From NCBI RefSeq assembly GCF_014656415.1, contig NZ_BNCJ01000001.1, positions 760,171 through 824,170 of the forward strand: a stretch of DNA of 64,000 bases. The letters are read 5' to 3'. Positions 42,775 through 51,600 of this stretch are shown here, piece by piece. The first letter of the stretch is position 1. The number at the start of each line of letters is the position of its first letter. Below the pieces are notes generated by a model. The model did no database searches. It was not told the DNA's origin and saw nothing but the letters and a program-made list of their open reading frames with translations. Both the position numbers and the translations under genes were made by a program. Origin of the DNA: Seohaeicola zhoushanensis (lineage in GTDB: Bacteria; Pseudomonadota; Alphaproteobacteria; Rhodobacterales; Rhodobacteraceae).

Positions 42775-43764
42775 TCAGCCGATCTTGCGCAGATTGCGGG
42801 CCGAATCCTTGATCGCGTCGTACTGCCCCGACGGGCGGAACCGCCATAGGTAGTCCGGCAGCACCGATTCCAGCGCCGCGGGCAGGATGCCCAACTCGGA
42901 CAGGCCCCTGGCGCCCGGCGCCACGACATTGTCGCGACCCAGCGATTTCAGCTGGTCGCGGGTCAGTACGCCATTGCTCACCAGCCCCATGGTCACGCCC
43001 TGCAGGCAGTCGAAGGCAAAGGCGATGATGGCGGCGACGAAATGCGGCAGCGGCAGCAGGACGCGGCGGCGGTGGATCACCTGCAGCATCTGCTCCATCA
43101 GCTTGTGGAAGCTCAGCACTTCCGGCCCGCCGAGTTCGTAGACACCCGGAGCGGCCTCGCCCTTGATGCCCTTCACCGCGGCCTGGGCCACGTCATCGAC
43201 GTAGACCGGCTGGAACAGGGTGCCGCCGGAAACGACCGGCAGGATCGGGCCAAGCCGCGCCATGCCGGCGAAACGGTTGAAGAAGCCGTCTTCGGGCCCG
43301 AAGATGATCGAGGGGCGCAGGATCACGGCACTCGGGAAATGCTCCAGCACCGCGGCCTCGCCGGCCGCCTTGGTGCGGCCGTATTCGCTGGCGGCCTCGG
43401 GATCGGCGCCGATGGCCGAGAGGTGCACCATCTGCGCCACGCTCTGGGCCGCTGCGATGCGGGCGATACGCCCGGCGCCCTCGTGCTGCACGGCCTCGAA
43501 GGTATTGGCGCCGGATTCGTTCAGGATGCCGACGCAGTTCACCACCGCATCCGCCCCCGCCATCGCGGCGGCAACCGAGGCATCGTCGCGGATGTTGCAG
43601 AACACCGGCTCGACCTGGCCGACCACGCCGTAGGGGCGTACGAATATCGCTTCGTTCGGACGGCGGACGGCGACGCGGACGCGCCAGCCCTCCTTGGCCA
43701 TCCGCCGCGCCACATAGCGCCCGACGAAGCCAGAGCCGCCGTAGATGGTGACGAGTTTCGACAT
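42775..43764 (-). CDS. Complex I NDUFA9-family NAD(P)-binding protein
   Basis: 329 residues from ATG 43764 behind GGAGG. Atypical SDR fold: TIYGGSGFVGRYVA dinucleotide motif, CVGILNESG in the middle and YGRTKAAGE in place of the usual YxxxK active site. Homologues include the NDUFA9 accessory subunit of alphaproteobacterial and mitochondrial complex I. Coupled to uppP downstream (3-bp gap). Confidence 0.88.
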   Translation of the reverse strand: MSKLVTIYGGSGFVGRYVARRMAKEGWRVRVAVRRPNEAIFVRPYGVVGQVEPVFCNIRDDASVAAAMAGADAVVNCVGILNESGANTFEAVQHEGAGRIARIAAAQSVAQMVHLSAIGADPEAASEYGRTKAAGEAAVLEHFPSAVILRPSIIFGPEDGFFNRFAGMARLGPILPVVSGGTLFQPVYVDDVAQAAVKGIKGEAAPGVYELGGPEVLSFHKLMEQMLQVIHRRRVLLPLPHFVAAIIAFAFDCLQGVTMGLVSNGVLTRDQLKSLGRDNVVAPGARGLSELGILPAALESVLPDYLWRFRPSGQYDAIKDSARNLRKIG

Positions 43765-43956
43765 GAATAAGCCTCCGGACCGGTCCGATCCCTCATTAGC
43801 CCCGACAGAGGCCAACGACAAGGCGGCAGTCCGTCGCTTTGTCGCTACCTTCAACAAGGCTGCCGCAACGGCAACTACATGCTTCTCAAATCTTTCTTCA
43901 CGACCCCCGTTGACAGCCCCCCGCGCCAGAGTTACACGCCCCTCCACGCAGCCTGT

Positions 43957-44043
43957 GCCCAGGTGGCGGAATTGGTAGACGCGCTGGTTTCAGGTACCAG
44001 TGGCTTAACGGTCGTGGAGGTTCGAGTCCTCTCCTGGGCACCA
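43957..44043 (+). tRNA. tRNA-Leu (anticodon CAG)
   Basis: 87 bases including an encoded CCA. Acceptor GCCCAGG pairs with CCTGGGC; anticodon stem CTGGT/ACCAG holds TTCAGGT with anticodon CAG; a long variable arm and GGTTCGAGTCC T-arm are typical of leucine tRNAs. The sequence type changes right after it, so its 3' end is a candidate attachment site. Confidence 0.96.
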
Positions 44044-44190
44044 CAAAACCAGAAAATTTTCTTTCAATTCAGTAACTTAAATGGGTGACCTCCGGCATTC
44101 ATCCACCCTTTTATCCACCTCTTTTTGTGTTGGCAGCATGAAGCCCTCACCGGCCAACTCCGCTACGCAACTTCAGGCTCTCTGCAATTT

Positions 44191-45063
44191 CTAGTATTGG
44201 TTGCCGAATTCTGGCGGTCCCCAGTCTTCGACATTGTCTTTCGGATCATTGGTGAAGCGGTCTATGTCTTTACGGACCGTCTCACCATTCAGTTCCGTGC
44301 TCGGCGCTGTGACCATCATCGCAACGGCTTGGATGAACTCTAACAACTTCCCATGCCGTTGTCCGACCTTGCTGCCATCGGAAACCGTGGTGTAGGTAAC
44401 CCTCCTACCAGCGTCCTGCCATGCATAGCAGCATGTTTCCACGATGTACTGCCGACGCTTGTCTCGAGTCGCGCGTTTGTCGAGCGGTGACATGTCGGCA
44501 GCAGAGCCAGGTGTCTCAAGGATTAGGTCGATTGCGGCCACGATGCCCGGTGCGATGGCCTCGGCTCCATCCAACTCGGCTATGAGTTCCGGCAACAGCG
44601 ACGCGACTTCGGGTGTGGGAGCAAACTGTGTGGACAGTCCGGTCAAGTGATCTCGAAGTCTTGCGGGCGAAATGGCCTGCGCTTTGGCAAATCGTTTCAG
44701 CCGTTTGAGGGTGGGTTGCGCACGCTTGATCGCTTCTAATCGGTTAACTTCGAACAGGTTGACCAAAACGTCGTCATCGTTGTTTAGGCAGTGGCCCAGC
44801 TCAACGGACAGTCGCCGCACGATATCTTCATCAAAGTCGAAAGCGGCACACAGGTGAGCGTTCATGCCCTCTGAAAGGGCGCCTGTCTCACCGTAGTTGC
44901 CAAGCCGCCAAGGCGGTGTGCCATGCGGTCTGAGGCCATCCTTATGAAGATAGATCGAGTAGTCTTCTACAGGCTCATCGAAGCCTAGATCATCGGAATT
45001 TCCAGCTTCACGGGTCGTCACCGTAATCTTCTCCAAATAGTACTCGTGATTGGCGTTGCACAC
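44191..45063 (-). CDS. Orphan gene of unknown function, possibly 5'-truncated
   Basis: The frame is open to 45339, but only the part from about 45063 (a GTG in RIVCNANHEYYLEK) looks protein-like; the upstream part reads as random sequence. An internal ATG at 44865 (MNAHLCAAFDF) is another start. The product is acidic, with KRAQPTLKRLKRFAKAQA and SDGSKVGQRHGKLLEF segments and no domain known to me. Lower GC than the core and no clear ribosome site: this may be the 3' part of a decayed island gene next to tRNA-Leu. Confidence 0.5.
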   Translation of the reverse strand: MCNANHEYYLEKITVTTREAGNSDDLGFDEPVEDYSIYLHKDGLRPHGTPPWRLGNYGETGALSEGMNAHLCAAFDFDEDIVRRLSVELGHCLNNDDDVLVNLFEVNRLEAIKRAQPTLKRLKRFAKAQAISPARLRDHLTGLSTQFAPTPEVASLLPELIAELDGAEAIAPGIVAAIDLILETPGSAADMSPLDKRATRDKRRQYIVETCCYAWQDAGRRVTYTTVSDGSKVGQRHGKLLEFIQAVAMMVTAPSTELNGETVRKDIDRFTNDPKDNVEDWGPPEFGNQY

Positions 45064-45339
45064 TATTCTCGAGCGGCGGGTCTCCTGTTCACCGCTGGGC
45101 CATGCTGAGAAGAGTGCGGGCGTCGACCGCCCGCCAAGACTCGCATGTTGCACCAATCGTCGGCGGCAGAAAAGCAACCAAGAACAATCGCAGCGCCAGA
45201 AAAGATGCTGGCCCGAACCGCCTGCGCGACTTGAGGGCTCCGTCGCTTCGGGCCAGCTGATGTTGCGCTCAATCTCGCTTTGGTAAGCTGACTCACACCA
45301 AAATTTGGAGATCAATACACTTAGTCCGAAGAGTCGCAA

Positions 45340-45881
45340 AATTGGACGTTCCAGGCCGAGAAGGGCTTCTGCCCGACTCCGTTCTGCCTGGTTTACACTT
45401 GCTGCTTTCCCTGGCGAACGATCTGGAAAAAGTGGCGACCACGGTGTGTTCCCTTACCGGCCTCCAATAGGGAACGATGGTTCGGGGACTACCCCATCCC
45501 GCGCCGACGCGACCCCTTCTGGTCCGGCGCAGAAACGCGACAACGGAACCCACCGGACACCGATCACCAATGTGCGATCGGCGTATCGGGGACTGCTTGG
45601 ACTGTGCTCAGTCCATGCGGGGCAGGTGAGAAGCCTGCGGGGAAGCGGCTGGCCCCCGAAAAAAAGGCATCGCGTGGATACGAACCTGAAAGCGAAGGGC
45701 CTTCCTCTGTAGAGCGGGGGGAAGGAGCGGGGGCCGGCTATTGTCCTATTCGATGTATCAATGAATCCCCCTGAAATGCTGGAATGCAGCGCAAGTGACG
45801 AACTCCTCCTCGTCGCGACCGCCTAGAACCTACGCAAACTGGTAAAGATCCTTACCACAACGCAGCAACCGCAGAGCGCCT
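45340..45881. other. Non-coding, island-like DNA
   Basis: About 540 bases with no convincing gene: frames on both strands are short, rich in Arg/Ser/Pro and lack ribosome sites. The composition differs from the flanking core genes. It lies between the orphan gene and the transposase remnant and is best read as decayed mobile DNA. Confidence 0.5.
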
Positions 45882-45989
45882 GGATCGAAGAAGCATTGTC
45901 TGAAGCTTCTGGGCGAAAGGCTCATTGCGCGAGAATTCGACCGTCAGGTCGCTGAGCTACTGGTCCGCATCGCTGTTCTGAACGGCTGC
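45882..45989 (+). pseudogene. Remnant of the C-terminal end of a DDE transposase (IS5-like)
   Basis: Translation in this frame gives GSKKHCLK followed by LLGERLIAREFDRQVAELLV and RIAVLNG, which matches the conserved C-terminal helix of IS5-group transposases (typically KLLGQRL..ARDFDRQVAE). No start, no upstream DDE motif and no continuing frame are present, so only about 36 codons remain. It directly precedes the end of the aldolase gene, suggesting an insertion event there. Confidence 0.55.
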
Positions 45990-46040
45990 AACTCTCGTTG
46001 CGCCCACTTTCGGAAACCCTCCACGAACAGCAAAGAAGTA

Positions 46041-46823
46041 TCATGTTCGAACGATTTCCTTCTGAGCCGCTGCCGATTGTCCCTGATCCATCATCTGGAT
46101 CGCCGCCTTGCGCAGCATTGCCTGGTCGGAGCCACAGACGAACACCGTAACGCCCCTGGCGTGCCACACGGGCACCTGGGCCGCATCGCCGACAAAGAGA
46201 CCCACCGCCATTCCGTTGCGCTTGCCTGCCTCGATGATCCGTTCGATTGCGGCGTCGAGGTCCGGGGAGGGGAAAGCGACGCTCATGGATTGCGACAGGT
46301 CGGCCGGGCCGATGAACATCATGTCGACGTCGGGGATGGACGCGATCTGGTCGAGTTGGTCGAGGGCGCTGGCGTCCTCGATCTGTACGACGGCAATGCC
46401 GGCGGCATCGGAGGCCTCACGGTAGTCCGGGATCGACATGCCGCCGTAGTTCCCCGCGCGAGGCGAGGGAGAGAGGCCACGCTTGCGGCGGGCGAAGCGG
46501 ATCGCGTCGCAAACGGCTTCGGCGTCGGGCTTGTTCATGACGTGCGGGACCATGACCCCGGTCAGCCCGAGGTCGAGCAGGGGGGCGATCCAGTCGCGCT
46601 CCTTGCCCCAGCGGCGGGACAGCAGGGGCAGGCCAACCGCGCGCCCGGCCATGGCCATCATGTCCATCTGGCTGAGGTCGATTGGGGCGTGTTCTTGGTC
46701 GATGACGGCAAAGTCCAGGCCGGCGTGGCCCAGGATTTCGACGACATGCGGTGCGGGCGTCTTGACGAACGTTCCGATCAGCAAATCCCCGGCGCGGATG
46801 CGGGCTCTGAGTGTCTGGGTCAT
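46041..46823 (-). CDS. HpcH/HpaI aldolase family protein
   Basis: 260 residues, class II aldolase TIM barrel: DQEHAPIDLSQ, metal-ligand Glu and Asp in VVQIEDASALDQ and FIGPADLSQS, and the Arg/Gly-rich GTFVKTPAPHVVEI start. Such enzymes cleave or form 2-keto-3-deoxy or 4-hydroxy-2-oxo acids, giving pyruvate. Downstream of the DUF6282 hydrolase gene (9-bp gap) in the IclR-linked catabolic locus. Confidence 0.9.
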   Translation of the reverse strand: MTQTLRARIRAGDLLIGTFVKTPAPHVVEILGHAGLDFAVIDQEHAPIDLSQMDMMAMAGRAVGLPLLSRRWGKERDWIAPLLDLGLTGVMVPHVMNKPDAEAVCDAIRFARRKRGLSPSPRAGNYGGMSIPDYREASDAAGIAVVQIEDASALDQLDQIASIPDVDMMFIGPADLSQSMSVAFPSPDLDAAIERIIEAGKRNGMAVGLFVGDAAQVPVWHARGVTVFVCGSDQAMLRKAAIQMMDQGQSAAAQKEIVRT

Positions 46824-46832
46824 GGTCGGGCC

Positions 46833-47753
46833 TCAGTCCGACAGGCCGATGACGTCGGCCGCATTGGTGGCGACCATCGCGCGGATCTCGTTCTCGGTGC
46901 AGCCCAGCGAGAGGCAGGTCGCAACTCCGAGCTGAAAGCCCTCCAGCGGGTTCAGCGTCCCGACCTGGCCGAGGTCTGAGCAGAGGATGGTGCGTTCGGC
47001 GCCAACGAGGTCGATGAAGGCCTTCAGGTCCTCGTTGGAACGGGTGCGGAATTTCGATCCTTCGAGGAAGAAGGCCAGCGAGTGCTCGACATATGCGCCC
47101 ATGTACGCGATCTCCCTGGTATCGTCCATCGAAGCGCCGACGATGTCCTCGGGGTGGGTGAAGATCAGCCGCTCGACCCCGCGGTTGCGGGCTTCGCGGA
47201 AGACGATCTTGGTCTCGGAGACGTGGATGTGCCCGCTGGCGAGCGCCATGCCGGTTGCCGCCACGACGTCGAGCAGGTCGAGCACTTCGGGCCGCAGCTT
47301 GCCGTCTTCGAAAAGCGGTACCGGCGATGCGTGCCGCATCTTCTGGGTCGATGCCGGGTGCTGCCAGCCGGAGTTCTTTTCCCATTCGAGGTGATTCTCG
47401 GCGGCGAGGGTCGGCAGCCAGACGATCTTGCCGCCGCAGGCGGCGGTGTGCTCGACCGCGTAGGGGTTGATGCCGCCCACCACGTTGTTCAGCACGATGC
47501 CGGAAAAGATCCTGGTCGCAAGCTCGGGGTGATGATCGGTGATCAGCTTGGCACAGATGACGCCGGAATAGTCGTGGTCCTTCGACACCATCGCGGCGAA
47601 GCCGGCATCGGAATACATCCGCGCCAGGTCGAGATGGTCGATCGCGCGCGGCGCCATGGATGGACCGGAGTGCACATGCGGGTCGACGGCGCCTTTCAGG
47701 ATCTCGCCGATCCGGTCGGACTGCTCGAGCGCAATTGTCTGGATGGTCGTCAT
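46833..47753 (-). CDS. DUF6282 family metal-dependent hydrolase (amidohydrolase-like)
   Basis: 306 residues. HxH in VDPHVHSGPS (His26, His28), FTHPED and LCSDLG near the C-terminus give the metal-binding pattern of an amidohydrolase-like barrel. Family substrate unknown; catabolic context with an aldolase and a TRAP transporter suggests hydrolysis of a lactone or cyclic amide intermediate. Starts 33 bases after a candidate IclR operator. Confidence 0.8.
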   Translation of the reverse strand: MTTIQTIALEQSDRIGEILKGAVDPHVHSGPSMAPRAIDHLDLARMYSDAGFAAMVSKDHDYSGVICAKLITDHHPELATRIFSGIVLNNVVGGINPYAVEHTAACGGKIVWLPTLAAENHLEWEKNSGWQHPASTQKMRHASPVPLFEDGKLRPEVLDLLDVVAATGMALASGHIHVSETKIVFREARNRGVERLIFTHPEDIVGASMDDTREIAYMGAYVEHSLAFFLEGSKFRTRSNEDLKAFIDLVGAERTILCSDLGQVGTLNPLEGFQLGVATCLSLGCTENEIRAMVATNAADVIGLSD

Positions 47754-47785
47754 GGTTGGTCCTCCCCGGGCCTTTGCACATGCAT

Positions 47786-47804
47786 ATGTATCGCATTGCG
47801 ATCC
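47786..47804. promoter_or_regulatory. Candidate IclR operator 1
   Basis: ATGTATCGCATTGCGATCC: its 16-base core ATGTATCGCATTGCGA is identical to the site at 48793-48808. It contains the dyad ATCGCA-T-TGCGAT and ends 33 bases upstream of the hydrolase start on the minus strand. Confidence 0.65.
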
Positions 47805-47905
47805 GATGTTCTGACAAGCGGAACACTCATAGAGCTATTTTTTGGCAACCGACATGTCAAGACGAACTTGCCGGGCAAGTTCGCGACCCAGGTCCTGGGG
47901 AATGG

Positions 47906-48685
47906 TCAGGCCGCGTAGCCGAGTTCGGCCGAGATATGGGCGGCGGCGGTGCGGACGGCCTCGATCTGCGCCGGATCGGGGGGCGTGCCGATGTACTGGG
48001 TCAGACTGACGATGGCGATCGTGATGACCGCCTCGCCATCGGCGTTGAAGATCGGGCAGGCCAGGGCGTTGAGGCCCAGCATGGTCTCATTCGGCGCGGT
48101 GGCCCAGCCCTGGTCCGCAACCTCGGAAATGTGGCGGGCGAGGGCTGCCCTGTCGGTGATGGTGAATTCCGTCGAGGGCACGATCGGGTCGGGGATCAAC
48201 GCTTCGCGGCGTTCGGCCGGCATCGACGCCAGCGCGACCTTGCCCTGGGCGGAATTGTGAAAGCGCAGCAGCGAACCCGGTCTAACGCCGACCTCGATCT
48301 GCATCGTGCCGTTCAGGGTATTGAGGATCCGGATCCCGTTTTTCTCGACCTGGCCCAGGCTGACGGCCTGCCCCGTGACGTCCCGCAGCGTCCGCATGTG
48401 CGGCATCGCGACCGAGGTGAAATCGGCCGAGCCGGACGCGGCGCGGCCAAGCGCGATGAGGCGCGCGCCGATACGGTAGCGCTCGGTCTGTTCCGACTGC
48501 GAGATGTAGCCGAGGGCGACCAGGTTCCGCAGATGCCGGTGGATTCGGCTCTTGGTCGTGCCGAGGGCAGAGGCCAGCGCGGTCACCCCCATGTCGCCAT
48601 TCGCATTGGCCAGGGTTTCGAGCACCTGCAGCGCCATTGCGACGCTCTGGATCGTGTCCGACCTGTCTGAACTCTCTGATGTCAC
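47906..48685 (-). CDS. IclR family transcriptional regulator
   Basis: 259 residues: N-terminal winged HTH (MGVTALASALGTTKSRIHRHL) and a C-terminal GAF-like effector-binding domain (GQAVSLGQVEKNG, GLNALACPIFNADGE). It sits between the two catabolic operons it probably controls. A 16-base sequence with a TCGCA-T-TGCGA dyad is repeated in both promoter regions flanking the gene. Confidence 0.93.
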   Translation of the reverse strand: MTSESSDRSDTIQSVAMALQVLETLANANGDMGVTALASALGTTKSRIHRHLRNLVALGYISQSEQTERYRIGARLIALGRAASGSADFTSVAMPHMRTLRDVTGQAVSLGQVEKNGIRILNTLNGTMQIEVGVRPGSLLRFHNSAQGKVALASMPAERREALIPDPIVPSTEFTITDRAALARHISEVADQGWATAPNETMLGLNALACPIFNADGEAVITIAIVSLTQYIGTPPDPAQIEAVRTAAAHISAELGYAA

Positions 48686-48792
48686 TGGTCAATCCTCCGG
48701 TGGGTTCGTCTTAACAGGATCCGCTGATCGCCGTGAACACAGAATACTTGACAGATTGAACATCGCACAAGTATGTTCCGTCTCAGAGAACG

Positions 48793-48811
48793 ATGTATCG
48801 CATTGCGAGAC
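48793..48811. promoter_or_regulatory. Candidate IclR operator 2
   Basis: ATGTATCGCATTGCGAGAC in the 294-bp region between iclR (minus) and the cupin gene (plus). It lies 108 bases upstream of iclR and about 170 upstream of the cupin start, so it could serve both autoregulation and the TRAP operon. Confidence 0.65.
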
Positions 48812-48979
48812 GAGAGATTGGCCGGGGAGGAGAACTCGGAGCGTAACTGCAGGGCCGGAAGGGTCCCCGCTGACCGGCAACAATGCTGGTGATGCGGGTG
48901 GCCACCACCTTGAGAGCCCGCAGACGTGCCCCTCCCAACACACCAAGCCGGTCGCGCCTGCGTCGCTGAAAGGAAGACC

Positions 48980-49882
48980 ATGTACGACAAGTCGGATCCC
49001 CGCGCGTCGCTTGCTCCCGCCAAGGCGGGCAGCCTGCTCAGTCAGACCGGACTCGTGGCCGAGCCGCAGGTGGCGCGGTTCTACCAGGCCGCACCCCAGA
49101 TCGTGGATGCGACGGGCAAGACCTGGCTGCATCGCGGTCACAATTTCCTGGTGGCCTATTCCGAGGCGGCAGCCGGGATGCCCTTCGAACGGGTCGGCCA
49201 GGTCGATGAGTATTGCGTTCTTCTTCCGAAGGCCGGCGGCAGCATCGTCTGGAATGGCGAGAGGACCGAGGTGCCGGGTTACTCCATCGCCTTCGTGCCG
49301 CCCGGCAACAGCAGCGTCACCGTGACGGGTGGCGGCGAACTGGTCCGGCTCTTCTCGACGCAGAACGGCGATCTTGCCGAAGCTTGCGGAAATGCGCGGG
49401 GCTATGACGTGCCACGCGCGCATATTCCGCCGTTTCAGCCCTGGCCGGAGCCCAACGGCGGCTGGAAGGTGCGGGTCTATTCACTGGACGTCGCGCAAAA
49501 GGAGGGTCGGTTCGGTCGAATCTTCCGGTGCACCACGCTCATGGTGAACGTGCTCGACCCATACGAGGGGCCGAGAGATGCCTCGAAGATGTCGCCACAC
49601 CACCACGACGATTTCGAGCAAGGCTCGCTCGCCCTGGCCGGAGAGTTCACGCATTACCTCCGCTGGACCTGGACCAGCGACATGGCGGATTGGCGGGACG
49701 ACCAGGCACTGGAGATGGCGTCGCCCTCGCTTTTGGTGATCCCGCCGCCGGTCATTCACACGACCCGTGCGACCGGCGCGGGGACGAACCTGCTTGTCGA
49801 TATCTTCAGCCCGCCGCGCGAGGACTTCTCGCTGAAACCGGGCTGGGTGCTGAACGCCGACGACTACCCCATGCCGGACTGA
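48980..49882 (+). CDS. Cupin-type protein of unknown function (bicupin)
   Basis: 300 residues from ATG 48980, behind AGGAAG; a longer frame upstream is unlikely. Two beta-barrel halves: the first includes GQVDEYCVLLPKAGGSI and VPGYSIAFVPPGNSSV, the second SPHHHDDFEQGSLALAGEFT with HHH-D-E that would bind a metal. The C-terminal SPSLLVIPPPVIHTTRATG resembles an AraC/isomerase-type cupin. A sugar-acid isomerase or dioxygenase role is possible in this catabolic locus; not proven. Confidence 0.75.
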   Translation: MYDKSDPRASLAPAKAGSLLSQTGLVAEPQVARFYQAAPQIVDATGKTWLHRGHNFLVAYSEAAAGMPFERVGQVDEYCVLLPKAGGSIVWNGERTEVPGYSIAFVPPGNSSVTVTGGGELVRLFSTQNGDLAEACGNARGYDVPRAHIPPFQPWPEPNGGWKVRVYSLDVAQKEGRFGRIFRCTTLMVNVLDPYEGPRDASKMSPHHHDDFEQGSLALAGEFTHYLRWTWTSDMADWRDDQALEMASPSLLVIPPPVIHTTRATGAGTNLLVDIFSPPREDFSLKPGWVLNADDYPMPD

Positions 49883-49960
49883 GCCGGCCCAACGGACACC
49901 CCCGCCCGACCGCAACCAATCGCGGCCGGGCCGATACGACCCCCAGGGAGGAAACCCGAA

Positions 49961-50959
49961 ATGATTACAAGAAGAACTCTGCTCCGGACCGGCGCCGCAC
50001 TGGGTGCAACCCTGAGCATGCCCTATGTAGCCCGCGCGGCGGGGCGGACCATGCGGATCGCCCACGCGGCGAACGAGGTTCATCCGGGCCACATCCTGGC
50101 CACCAGTTTTGCCGAAGGCCTGCAAGAGCTGATGCCCGGCGGGTTCAACGTCCAGATCTTCCCCAACCGCCAGCTGGGCGATGACAAGCAGCTGCTCGAA
50201 GGCGCCGTCGCGGGCACCATGGATGTCACCGCCGTCTCGGGCGTGCTGATCCCGCTTGTCACCGGTCGGCAGGCCATGAATGCCTGGCAACTGCCTTTCC
50301 TGGTGCGCGACTACGACCATTTCGGGGAACTGGCGCTGGGCGAGGTCGGCCAGAAGATCCAGGCGGACCTGGCCGAGGCGGGCCTGATCGGTCTGGCGAC
50401 TGCGGATACCGGCCAGCGCAACTTCCTGTCGGTCAAGAATACCGTAACCTCGGTGCCGGACTTCGCCGGCCTGAAGACCCGCATCGTTCCCGTCCCACTG
50501 CACAAGCAGATCTGGGAAACGGTGGGCACCGCGCCGGTCGGTCTGCCCTATGGCGAGGTCTATGGTGCGTTGGAGACCGGTGTCATCGATGCCGTCGAAA
50601 TCAACGTCTCATCGATGCTGGGCGAAAACCTCTGGGAGGTCGGCAAGCATTTCACCCTGACCGGCCATTACCCCTGGCACATGGCCACGGTGATGTCGCA
50701 GCGGTATTGGGATGATCTCAACGACGAAGAGAAAGCGGCCGTGACCGAGGCCGGCCGGCGCTCGATCGCCAAGACGCTGGCCTATGCCAAGACGCAGGAC
50801 CTGGAAGGCCGCGAGCAGCTGAAGGGCAAGGGCGTCGAGATCGTCGAACTGACCGATCTCGACGCGATGCGCCAGCGCGTGTCGGCGCTGACCTCGGAAT
50901 GGGCCGCCAAGGACCCGCTGATCGCCAACTTCGTCGCCGCGACCGGCGCGTCGTCGTAA
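49961..50959 (+). CDS. TRAP transporter substrate-binding protein (DctP)
   Basis: 332 residues with a Tat/Sec-type leader (ITRRTLLRTGAALGATLSMP). AHAANEVHPGHILATSFAEG and GLKTRIVPVPLHKQIWE are typical of DctP proteins; the Arg in KTRIV binds a substrate carboxylate. So the ligand is probably an organic acid, perhaps a sugar acid. First gene of the TRAP triad; the following hairpin explains a higher level of this protein than of the permeases. Confidence 0.92.
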   Translation: MITRRTLLRTGAALGATLSMPYVARAAGRTMRIAHAANEVHPGHILATSFAEGLQELMPGGFNVQIFPNRQLGDDKQLLEGAVAGTMDVTAVSGVLIPLVTGRQAMNAWQLPFLVRDYDHFGELALGEVGQKIQADLAEAGLIGLATADTGQRNFLSVKNTVTSVPDFAGLKTRIVPVPLHKQIWETVGTAPVGLPYGEVYGALETGVIDAVEINVSSMLGENLWEVGKHFTLTGHYPWHMATVMSQRYWDDLNDEEKAAVTEAGRRSIAKTLAYAKTQDLEGREQLKGKGVEIVELTDLDAMRQRVSALTSEWAAKDPLIANFVAATGASS

Positions 50960-50966
50960 ACCATGA

Positions 50967-50992
50967 GGCCGGGTGGCCCGTTCCGCCCGGCC
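50967..50992 (+). promoter_or_regulatory. Hairpin between dctP and dctQ (attenuator)
   Basis: GGCCGGG (50967-50973) and CCCGGCC (50986-50992) pair with a 12-base loop 7 bases after the dctP stop. No T-run follows. Such hairpins are common after the highly needed binding-protein gene and limit downstream expression or protect its message. Confidence 0.5.
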
Positions 50993-51024
50993 CATCCGCC
51001 AACCAAGCCTATGGGATTCCCGCC

Positions 51025-51600
51025 ATGAGTGACCGCACCGGTGCGCTTTCGCGCCTTGTGACCTGGTATGTCCGGCTGATCCGGTTCCTCGCCGGGCTCT
51101 GCATGGCGTTGATCGTGGCGGTGATGATCGCGCAGGTCTTCTACCGTTACGTCCTTGGCGGAAGCCTGATCTGGGCCGAGGAACTTTGCCGCTATCTGCT
51201 GATCTGGCAGACGTTTCTCGTGCTCGGGCTCGCCTATTCACGGGGCGAGTTCGTCTCGCTGGATTTCCTGCCGTCGAGCCTGGCGCCACGCGGGCGCTGG
51301 ATCCTGCGCGCGGTTATGGCCGTGCCGGTCATCATCTTCCTGATCGTGCTGGCCTGGTACGGCTATGACTTCGCGTCGCGGTTTGACCGGCAAACGATCC
51401 CCGCGATCGATTTCATCTGGACCTCGCTGACCGGATCGGCCCTCGGCCTCTCGATCAAGTGGGTCTACGTGTCGGTGACCGTCGGCCTGGCGCTGATGGC
51501 GGCGCATGTGGTGGCAGATCTTGTCGTCACCTTCCGCCGCCAGTTCGTCGAAAACGCGCCCGATACTCCGAGCACTCCCAACACCGAGGCAGCAGCCTGA
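51025..51600 (+). CDS. TRAP transporter small permease (DctQ)
   Basis: 191 residues, four membrane helices. MIAQVFYRYVLGGSLIWAEE is the characteristic DctQ stretch after helix 1. The stop overlaps the dctM start by one base (TGATG). Confidence 0.93.
   Translation: MSDRTGALSRLVTWYVRLIRFLAGLCMALIVAVMIAQVFYRYVLGGSLIWAEELCRYLLIWQTFLVLGLAYSRGEFVSLDFLPSSLAPRGRWILRAVMAVPVIIFLIVLAWYGYDFASRFDRQTIPAIDFIWTSLTGSALGLSIKWVYVSVTVGLALMAAHVVADLVVTFRRQFVENAPDTPSTPNTEAAA

Noticed and set aside
45305..45712. A 135-codon plus-strand frame in the island-like stretch
   Set aside because: The product is Arg/Ser/Pro-rich with no motif, no ribosome site, and overlaps another frame of the same quality on the other strand.
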